A DNA stretch of 24,630 nt. It comes from Clostridia bacterium (lineage in GTDB: Bacteria > Bacillota > Clostridia > Oscillospirales > CAG-272). The notes beneath the pieces were generated by a model that saw only the letters and a program-made list of their open reading frames with translations, ran no database searches and had not been told where the DNA came from. Location: assembly GCA_900754175.1 (NCBI GenBank), contig CAAEBS010000053.1:1-24630 (forward strand), read 5' to 3'. Made by a program: the position numbers and the translations under genes. Below are positions 14,030 to 20,196 of this stretch, piece by piece (position 1 is the stretch's first letter; each line of letters starts with the position of its first letter).

Positions 14030-15412
14030 ATGAAAAAAACAAGACTGCTGACTTTGCTACTGGCTTTGATTCTGGGCATTTCTGTGGTTTTTTCCGGATG
14101 TCGCAAGGAGGCGGATACGGAGGCGGAGACCGAAGAAGTGACGCTGACCGTGGAAGAACAGAAGGATGCGGTGGTAAAAGCGCTCAACCAGGACAAACCG
14201 TTGAATTCCTCCGGTCTTGGCATAAGAGAATGGCTGGAGCAGATTCTGGGCACCAATGTGTTTGAAGCAACGCTTCAGGCAGCCGCCGACAAAAGCACGG
14301 CAGTTCTGTCTTACAAAGACGGATATCTCTACGTAACCGACAACAACAGGTGGGGTGAAAGCGAAGCAGAGACGTGGATGTATTTCGGTAACACCGATGT
14401 GGCAACCTTTAAACGGAGCCAGGTCACCGGCAAGTGGGAGGGTCAGCTTTCGTCTGCCGTGCAACAGGGGGATACGGAGCTCCGGCTGGATATTTTAGAG
14501 GAAATTTCATTTCCCAAACTGAAAGAGGGAGATCTCAAAACGGAGGGCGGAAAGGTTGTCCTCAACAACGATTACATCAAAGCGGCGCTCAAACAGCCTG
14601 CAATTTATGATCTTTTGTTTGAAGATGAAACGCTCACCAGCGACATGAAAGCGGCAACCAACGGGATACTGGACGCTATCGTGGACGCTTTCGGGCTGAA
14701 AGTTTCGTTCCGGTTTTCCGGCACGAGGTTCAGCAAGATCCATATTTCAATGGATCTGGACGCTTCAGAACTTTCAACCGAGGTAAAAGCGGCTCTGCCC
14801 ACGACGATGAAAGGTTCGGTCGAGATCGGTCTGAACGATAAGGCGAACAATCTGACCAGCTTGAAGGTCAATCTGGAAATCGTCGGAGACGACGGCACGT
14901 TCAAAATCAACGCAAAGGTCAAGAACCTTATGGACGGCGACGTTACGAAAGGCGTGGACTGCAGCATTTCGATGGATATCAAGGATACCCAGGTGGTGGA
15001 TCCCGAGGATATGGGCGGGGGCCTGGACGGCGACGGGCTGAAACTGTATGATTCCGTCATTGGGGATGAGTCGTACAACATCAGATTCCGGGCAGATTTT
15101 TCCAAGGCAAAGGCGGGAAGAGGAGCCACGGTCATTGATGCGGAAATGAGCTGTTCCACAACGGCAAAGAAGATCCTTACGTATCTTGGGGAAGAAGTGA
15201 GCGAAAAAGACGCCGGGGTAAAACTGAAAGATTTTGACCAGAAATTGAAGGTGACTTTCGTTGCAAAGGCGTCCGAGCCGGGTGTGATCTCTTTTGACAT
15301 GGAAGCGAACGGGAATGATGCCGCAAGCGGCACGATGAATTTCAATGCGGCGCCGACGATGCCCGCCGTTCCCACCGAGATCCAGGATTTCGTCAGGAAG
15401 AAAATGAAATAA
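14030..15412 (+). CDS. Tandem paralog 2: lipoprotein of unknown family
   Basis: A 460-residue lipoprotein with signal sequence and lipobox VFSGC (Cys at about residue 24). It has the same block order as its neighbours: TVEEQKDAVVKALNQ; WLEQILGTNVFEATL; YKDGYLYV...TWMYFGNTD; FPKLKEGDLKTEGGKVVLNNDYIKAAL; ILDAIVDAFGLKVSFRFSGTRF; MKGSVEIGLNDKAN; a Gly/Asp-rich linker (about residues 320-340); VIGDESYNIRFRADFSKAKAGRGATVIDAE; and a final GTMNFNAAPTMPAVPTEI. Its own perfect sigma-A promoter lies 47 bases upstream, with TAAGGAG before the ATG. No terminator follows, and paralog 3 starts 77 bases later, so these two probably form one operon. Function unknown; an outer-surface role is inferred from the lipobox. 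Confidence 0.8.
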   Translation: MKKTRLLTLLLALILGISVVFSGCRKEADTEAETEEVTLTVEEQKDAVVKALNQDKPLNSSGLGIREWLEQILGTNVFEATLQAAADKSTAVLSYKDGYLYVTDNNRWGESEAETWMYFGNTDVATFKRSQVTGKWEGQLSSAVQQGDTELRLDILEEISFPKLKEGDLKTEGGKVVLNNDYIKAALKQPAIYDLLFEDETLTSDMKAATNGILDAIVDAFGLKVSFRFSGTRFSKIHISMDLDASELSTEVKAALPTTMKGSVEIGLNDKANNLTSLKVNLEIVGDDGTFKINAKVKNLMDGDVTKGVDCSISMDIKDTQVVDPEDMGGGLDGDGLKLYDSVIGDESYNIRFRADFSKAKAGRGATVIDAEMSCSTTAKKILTYLGEEVSEKDAGVKLKDFDQKLKVTFVAKASEPGVISFDMEANGNDAASGTMNFNAAPTMPAVPTEIQDFVRKKMK

Positions 15413-15489
15413 TTTCAGCTTGTGAAGAATAAGCTGTAAGAAAACGGTACCAACGTCTTGATATAATTGCAGTATAAGGAGGATGAACG

Positions 15490-16863
15490 ATGAAAAAGAC
15501 AAAAATTCTGCTGGCGGTATTGACCTTGCTTTTGTGCGTATCCATGGTTCTTGCCGGGTGCCGCAAAACGGATGACGAGCCGCCGGAGGTAACGCTGAGC
15601 GAGGACGAACAGAAGGATGCGGTCGTGGAGGCGTTCAATCAGAGCGATACGATGAACCTTTCCGGTCTCAACGCAAGAGAGACCCTGGAACAGATTCTGG
15701 GGACCAACGTGCTTCAGCTGACGTACAAAATACCGAATATTGCAGAGGGCACTCTGGCGTACAAGGACGGCTACGTTTACGTAGACGCAGGCGAAAAGAT
15801 GTGGCTGTATATCAACCGCACCGATGCGGCGCTCTTTGAGCGGAGCACGAGCACCAATCAGTGGGAGGGAAAGATCGTCTCTCTTGTCGGAAACCGTGAA
15901 AATTCGGTCAGCGTGACCGGAGACAGCAGTGCGTTGAGCGGCGTGAAGTTGCCGCAGAAGCTCACCCTGCCCGAGCTGAAAACGAGCGATCTGACCTTTG
16001 AGGGCGACCGGGTCGTTCTCAGCAACGATTACATCAAGGCGGTATTCAAACAGCCTGAAATGTATGAAGCTATCACAGGCACCAAAACGCCCGCCGACGA
16101 CGTCAAGGCGTCAACCGACGGCGTGATAGATGCGGTCGTGGACGCATTCCGGCTGGAAGTATCTTTCCGGTTTTCCGGCACGAGCATCGGCAAAATCAGT
16201 GTGGCGGCAGATCTGGACACGTCCGGGCTTTCCTGGAAGCTGAAAAGCTCTCTCCCCAAAGCGCTGAAAGGTTCGATCGACTTCAATCTGAACAATAAGG
16301 CGGACACGGTGACCGGCATGAAAGTCGATCTGGAGCTTGGCGTGGATGAGAGTACGGCAAAGGTGAACGCCCAGATCAAGGTCATCCGGAAAGAGGGCGT
16401 TGTCAAAGGGCTGAACTGCACGTATTCCATAGACGTGAAGAACACAGAGCTTACCGTTGTCGGTGACGCTGCCGGTATTGCCCATCATATTTACGGCGAT
16501 ACGTCAAATTCCGGCAAGTTTATGGTGGATCTTTCCAAGGTGAACTCGTCAAAGGGGACAAAGGTCGTGGATGTGGAAGCGACCTATTCCTCCACGGCAA
16601 AGAAGATCATGAAGGTGAATCCTTTTATCAACACCAAAAAAGAAGTGAGCGAGGAAGAGGCAGGGCTGAAGCTGAAGGATTATAACAACAGCAACAAGGT
16701 GACCATTGTTGCGGAAGTGACCGATCCCGGCACGGTTTCGTACCATGGAGAGGTAAACGACGATATTTCCTGGTTCAGCGGAACGGCAAACTTCAATACG
16801 GCGGCGGTGATGCCCAAAATTCCCGCTAAGATCACCGAATTTGTAGAGCGCAAAATGAGATAA
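15490..16863 (+). CDS. Tandem paralog 3: lipoprotein of unknown family
   Basis: A 457-residue lipoprotein with the clearest lipobox of the set (LAGC, about residue 21). It shares all conserved blocks: SEDEQKDAVVEAFNQ; ETLEQILGTNVLQLTY; YKDGYVYVD...WLYINRTD; TLPELKTSDLTFEGDRVVLSNDYIKAVF; VIDAVVDAFRLEVSFRFSGTSIGKISV; LKGSIDFNLNNKAD; HIYGDTSNSGKFMVDLSKVNSSKGTKVVDVE; and GTANFNTAAVMPKIPAKI. Its upstream 77 bases look like a decayed copy of the promoter region of paralog 2: CGGTATAAT has become CGGTACCAA and no -35 is present. It therefore probably depends on the paralog 2 promoter, though a TATAAT at 15462-15467 might act as a weak start. AAGGAGG precedes the ATG. A terminator of the shared type follows. 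Confidence 0.8.
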   Translation: MKKTKILLAVLTLLLCVSMVLAGCRKTDDEPPEVTLSEDEQKDAVVEAFNQSDTMNLSGLNARETLEQILGTNVLQLTYKIPNIAEGTLAYKDGYVYVDAGEKMWLYINRTDAALFERSTSTNQWEGKIVSLVGNRENSVSVTGDSSALSGVKLPQKLTLPELKTSDLTFEGDRVVLSNDYIKAVFKQPEMYEAITGTKTPADDVKASTDGVIDAVVDAFRLEVSFRFSGTSIGKISVAADLDTSGLSWKLKSSLPKALKGSIDFNLNNKADTVTGMKVDLELGVDESTAKVNAQIKVIRKEGVVKGLNCTYSIDVKNTELTVVGDAAGIAHHIYGDTSNSGKFMVDLSKVNSSKGTKVVDVEATYSSTAKKIMKVNPFINTKKEVSEEEAGLKLKDYNNSNKVTIVAEVTDPGTVSYHGEVNDDISWFSGTANFNTAAVMPKIPAKITEFVERKMR

Positions 16864-16873
16864 TTTTTCCCCT

Positions 16874-16902
16874 GGGCTGTCGCTGAGTGCGGCAGCCCTT
16901 TT
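16874..16902 (+). terminator. Rho-independent terminator after paralog 3
   Basis: GGGCTGTCGC (16874-16883), loop TGAGT, GCGGCAGCCC (16889-16898; one G-U pair), then TTTT. Homologous to the terminators after paralogs 1 and 4. Confidence 0.87.
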
Positions 16903-16932
16903 GAGCAGGAAACTTAAATTTTTAAATTATTG

Positions 16933-16961
16933 TTGACAAATCGTGAAAAATACGCTATAAT
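16933..16961 (+). promoter_or_regulatory. Consensus sigma-A promoter of paralog 4
   Basis: TTGACA (16933-16938), 17 bases, TATAAT (16956-16961): a perfect match. The bases around it (GTTGACAAAT, AATACG, TATAATAAAA) are shared with the paralog 2 promoter, so the promoter was duplicated with the gene. Confidence 0.92.
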
Positions 16962-17009
16962 AAAAACTGCACAAATCATTTTACGTGCAATATAAGGAGG
17001 ATAACAACA

Positions 17010-18386
17010 ATGAAAAGATCAAAACTGTTGGTCATGGTACTTGCTCTGGTTTTGTGTATCTCCATGGTTCTTGTTGGATGTAGCAAGAAAGACGACGTAA
17101 TTGAAGAGGTCACCCTGAGCGAAGAGGAACAGAAGAACGAGGTTGTAAAGACGTTCAATCAGAATGAGTCTATCAGTCTTTCCGAGCTTAACGCAAGAGA
17201 ATCCCTGGAAAAGATTCTGGGTACCAACGTATTTGAGCTGACGCTCAATAAAGGCGGCTATAAGTCGATCGTTGCGTACAAGGACGGCTATGTTTATACC
17301 GACATAAAGGAAGATGAATGGCTGTACATCGGCGCTTCTGACGTAGCTACTTTTGAAAAGAACCCGCTCACCAATAAGTGGGTAGGCAAGATCGTTGGCG
17401 GCAATAACGATTCGATGGGCATTATCGGCGGCGGCAGTGTGCTGAGCAAAGTACAGGTTCCGGAGGAGATTAAGCTTCCCGAGCTGAAAGCCAGCGACCT
17501 GACGGTTGAGGACGGCAAGGTCGTTCTCAGCAATGATTACATCAAAGCGGCAATCAAACAGCCCGACCTTTACAAGGCACTGACCGGCACCGAAACGCCT
17601 ACCGATGATGTCAAAGCGGCAATAGACGGCGTGATCGACTCTGTCGTGGACGCATTCGGACTGAAGGTATCTTTCCGGTTTGCCGGCACAAAGCTCGGCA
17701 AGGTCAGCGTTTCGGTAGACCTGGATGCTTCCGGGCTTTCGGATGAAATGAAAAAGGTTCTTCCGCAGACTATGAAAGGCTCTGTTGACCTCAGCCTGAA
17801 CGATAAGGCGGATGCTCTGACCGGCGTGAAAGTCAGCCTGGAAGCCGGCATGAATGACAGCACGGTAAAGATCAACGGCGAGCTTAAGACGGTTGTGGAC
17901 GGCGATACGGTGAAGGGAATTGACTGCACCGCTTCCATAGACATCAAAAATACCAATGTGGCGCCTATGATGGTGGATATAGATATAGATACAGACGAAA
18001 GTAGCGATACTCCTCAGCCTTCCTATTCCGTCTATGGCGATGAGTCGTACAGTGTCAAGATTATGGTAGACCTTTCCAAGATTAAAGCTGAAAAGGGCGC
18101 TAAAGTTGTCGATGTGGAGCTGAATTCCTCCGTAACGGCAAAGAAGATCCTTGACGATGAAGGCAAAGAAGCAACCGAAGAAACTTCGGGTCTGACGCTG
18201 AAAGATTTCAACAAGGAAACAAAAACGACCTTTGTTGCGGAAGTGACAGAGTCGGGTGTGATTTCTTTCAGTGCAAAGGCTGACGGAACTATGCTGATAA
18301 GCGGCACGGTGAACTTCAATGCGGCACCGTCGATGCCCGAAGTTCCTGCCGAGATCACGGATTTCGTAAAGGACAAAATGAAATAA
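17010..18386 (+). CDS. Tandem paralog 4: lipoprotein of unknown family
   Basis: A 458-residue lipoprotein with lipobox LVGC (about residue 22). All family blocks are present: SEEEQKNEVVKTFNQ; ESLEKILGTNVFELTL; YKDGYVYTD...WLYIGASD; KLPELKASDLTVEDGKVVLSNDYIKAAI; VIDSVVDAFGLKVSFRFAGTKLGKVSVSVDLD; MKGSVDLSLNDKAD; SVYGDESYSVKIMVDLSKIKAEKGAKVVDVE; and GTVNFNAAPSMPEVPAEI. The variable linker carries DIDIDTDESSD, encoded by a GATATA tandem (about 17976-17992). A perfect sigma-A promoter, AAGGAGG and a terminator make it an independent unit. Its codon choice looks more restricted than that of paralogs 1-3, by eye, which could mean strong expression. Function unknown. Confidence 0.8.
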   Translation: MKRSKLLVMVLALVLCISMVLVGCSKKDDVIEEVTLSEEEQKNEVVKTFNQNESISLSELNARESLEKILGTNVFELTLNKGGYKSIVAYKDGYVYTDIKEDEWLYIGASDVATFEKNPLTNKWVGKIVGGNNDSMGIIGGGSVLSKVQVPEEIKLPELKASDLTVEDGKVVLSNDYIKAAIKQPDLYKALTGTETPTDDVKAAIDGVIDSVVDAFGLKVSFRFAGTKLGKVSVSVDLDASGLSDEMKKVLPQTMKGSVDLSLNDKADALTGVKVSLEAGMNDSTVKINGELKTVVDGDTVKGIDCTASIDIKNTNVAPMMVDIDIDTDESSDTPQPSYSVYGDESYSVKIMVDLSKIKAEKGAKVVDVELNSSVTAKKILDDEGKEATEETSGLTLKDFNKETKTTFVAEVTESGVISFSAKADGTMLISGTVNFNAAPSMPEVPAEITDFVKDKMK

Positions 18387-18407
18387 TTTCACTTTGATCT
18401 TACCTCT

Positions 18408-18436
18408 GGGCTGTCGCCGTGTGCGACAGCCCTTTT
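18408..18436 (+). terminator. Rho-independent terminator after paralog 4
   Basis: GGGCTGTCGC (18408-18417), loop CGTGT, GCGACAGCCC (18423-18432), then TTTT. The stem is identical to that after paralog 1. Confidence 0.9.
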
Positions 18437-18472
18437 GTTATTTCGTTTTTCCGCAAGCCAAAATTTTTTGTG

Positions 18473-18502
18473 TGGGAGCCGGCGCATTTGCGCCGGCTCC
18501 CA
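18473..18502. terminator. Second strong hairpin, possible bidirectional terminator
   Basis: Perfect 14-bp arms, 18473-18486 and 18489-18502, around GAGCCGGCGCA. Only TTTG follows on the + strand, so termination is uncertain. The GCCGGC core with a TTTGC turn resembles the hairpin at 6976-7002, which may mark a genome-wide hairpin family. Confidence 0.55.
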
Positions 18503-18769
18503 TTTGCTCACCTGTCGCATTTCAGAAAAAACATCAAATATTCACAAAGTCTTTAGGGAGATTTTAGGCTGATACGGTATAATGACAGCAGAACCGGAGG
18601 AAAACGTCATAAATTTCCACCGACCGCAACCGGTTTTCCCAAGCGGGAAAGGGGTTACTGCCCACCCCCGGCAAGTCCGAAGCGGCAGACCACAAGATCC
18701 CTCCGCTCCCTCGGGCAGCGGAGTTGAAATAACCCGGTTTTCCGGGGAAAACGACAGAAAGGAAACGAC
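18503..18769 (+). promoter_or_regulatory. Probable promoter and structured leader of the VTC operon
   Basis: This belongs to a gene-free stretch of 383 bases. TATAAT at 18578-18583 within GATACGGTATAAT is a likely -10; no good -35 is visible at 17 bases (TTTAGG at 18552 is 20 bases away). The following leader of about 180 bases is GC-rich with several small hairpins: TTTCCC-AAGC-GGGAAA near 18635-18650, CTCCGCT/AGCGGAG (18701-18707/18717-18723) and CCCGG-TTTT-CCGGG (18733-18746). I do not recognise a known riboswitch. A 69-codon frame at 18582-18791 overlaps it but lacks a ribosome binding site and family likeness. Confidence 0.45.
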
Positions 18770-19501
18770 ATGGAATACCAGAGAGTTTTGAAACGCTATG
18801 AGCTGAAATACCGGATGACCGTGGAGCAGGCGCACAAGCTCCTTGAAGCCATGCGCCCGTATATGTGCCCTGATCGCTTCGGGCATTCCACCGTCCGGAA
18901 CGTGTACTACGACACCGACAGCTACCGTCTGATCCGCCATTCGCTGGAAAAGCCGGTCTATAAGGAAAAGCTGAGGCTCAGAAGCTACACGCCGATCTCA
19001 CCGCAGGACAAAGTCTTTGTAGAGCTGAAGAAGAAATACCGTTCGGTGGTGTACAAGCGCAGACTGACCCTGCCGGAAGGGGCGGCGGTCGGGTGGCTTG
19101 GCGGCGGGGAATATCCGGGCACGCCCCCCCAGATTGCGGACGAGATCGGATATTTCCGGGACTACTACGAGACCCTGCACCCCGCCGTTTACCTTTCCTA
19201 CGAGCGTGACGCATTTGCCGCCGTGGACGGCAGTGACCTGCGCATCACCTTTGACGGCAACATCCGGGCAAGGCAGGATCGCCTGTCGTTGTGCGAGGAG
19301 CCGGGCGGGGTCTTGTTGCTCCCGACGGACGAGGTACTGATGGAAGTCAAGAACGCCGGGGCAATTCCGCTGTGGCTTGCCCATGCGCTTGACTCCATGG
19401 AGCTTCGGAAAACCTCGTTTTCCAAATACGGCGCCGCATATATGCAATTCATACGGGCATCCGTAAAATCAGAAAAAGGAGACTTTCAATATGCTGACTG
19501 A
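18770..19501 (+). CDS. VTC-domain (polyphosphate polymerase-like) protein
   Basis: A 243-residue protein with the VTC domain, part of the triphosphate tunnel metalloenzyme fold. In yeast this domain makes polyphosphate from ATP; bacterial members are mostly untested. Expected tunnel residues are visible: RYELKY (R9, E11, K13), KEKLRLR (K65, K67, R69, R71), VELKKK (E85, K87, K88), R146, R158, DGNIRAR (D162, R166), LMEVKN (E192, K194) and FSKY (K219). So the catalytic set looks complete. There is no signal peptide, so it is cytoplasmic, probably attached to its membrane partner. AAAGGAAA precedes the ATG. The last 11 bases overlap the DUF4956 gene, implying translational coupling. VTC plus DUF4956 is a recurrent bacterial gene pair, often next to CotH or a Cthe_2159-type protein. 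Confidence 0.87.
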   Translation: MEYQRVLKRYELKYRMTVEQAHKLLEAMRPYMCPDRFGHSTVRNVYYDTDSYRLIRHSLEKPVYKEKLRLRSYTPISPQDKVFVELKKKYRSVVYKRRLTLPEGAAVGWLGGGEYPGTPPQIADEIGYFRDYYETLHPAVYLSYERDAFAAVDGSDLRITFDGNIRARQDRLSLCEEPGGVLLLPTDEVLMEVKNAGAIPLWLAHALDSMELRKTSFSKYGAAYMQFIRASVKSEKGDFQYAD

Positions 19502-20186
19502 ACTGTTCAAGGGGATTTTTGACACCGATGCGACCGAGGTGATTTCGGTATCCGATTTCCTGCTTTGTATCGTGACCTCACTGCTTCTGGGGCTTGTCAT
19601 CGCCCTTGCGTACACCTTCCGCACCCGTTATACCATCGGGTTTGTTGCCACCCTCGCACTCCTGCCCGCCACCGTCTGCGTGGTAATCATGATGGTCAAC
19701 GGCAACGTGGGGGCGGGCGTGGCGGTTGCCGGCGCCTTCAGTCTGGTCCGCTTCCGCTCGGCTCCCGGTTCGGCAAAGGAGATCGGCGCAATCTTTCTTG
19801 CCATGGGAACCGGTCTTATCACCGGCATGGGGTATCTTGCGTATGCGGCGCTGTTCACCCTGATCTTATCGGGTGCGGGGATGCTGTATTCCGTTCTGAA
19901 CCCCGGTGCGGGGAAGCGGGCAAGCGCTTACCGGACCATGCGCATCACCATTCCGGAGGAGCTGGACTACGAGCACGTCTTTGACGACATCCTTTCGGAA
20001 TATACCGACCGCTACGAGGTGACGGCGGTCAAGACCACCAACATGGGGAGCCTGTTTCGGCTCACCTACGACCTGAAAATGAAAAAAGGCGCCCGGGAAA
20101 AGGAAATGATAGACCGTCTGCGGGTGCGCAACGGAAATCTTGAAATTACGGTATCCCGTCAGGGAACCGAACACACCGAATTGTGA
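19491..20186 (+). CDS. DUF4956 membrane protein
   Basis: A 231-residue membrane protein. About four hydrophobic segments lie in residues 15-150, with the family hallmark AGAFSLVRFRSAPGSAKEIGAIFLAMGTGLITGMGYL (about residues 80-116). A soluble C-terminal domain follows (residues about 155-231: RITIPEELDYEHVFDDILSEY, then a strand-rich end) that looks like a small ACT/ferredoxin-type fold. Function unknown; in context it may be the membrane partner or channel for the VTC enzyme. The ATG lies inside the end of the VTC gene with AAAAAGGAG upstream. The next gene follows after 10 bases, so all three form one operon. Confidence 0.88.
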   Translation: MLTELFKGIFDTDATEVISVSDFLLCIVTSLLLGLVIALAYTFRTRYTIGFVATLALLPATVCVVIMMVNGNVGAGVAVAGAFSLVRFRSAPGSAKEIGAIFLAMGTGLITGMGYLAYAALFTLILSGAGMLYSVLNPGAGKRASAYRTMRITIPEELDYEHVFDDILSEYTDRYEVTAVKTTNMGSLFRLTYDLKMKKGAREKEMIDRLRVRNGNLEITVSRQGTEHTEL

Positions 20187-20196
20187 GGTAAGAAAA

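Noticed and set aside
17019..18392. 457-codon open frame on the - strand
   Set aside because: Antisense to paralog 4. Similar antisense frames occur opposite the other paralogs because the genes are homologous, not because the frame is coding.
18600..18769. Cobalamin, SAM or cyclic-di-GMP riboswitch before the VTC operon
   Set aside because: I looked for the conserved boxes of these classes and did not find them in order.
18582..18791. 69-codon + strand frame overlapping the VTC leader and start
   Set aside because: It begins at the proposed -10 with no ribosome binding site and would be out of frame with the VTC gene; a leader peptide cannot be fully excluded.
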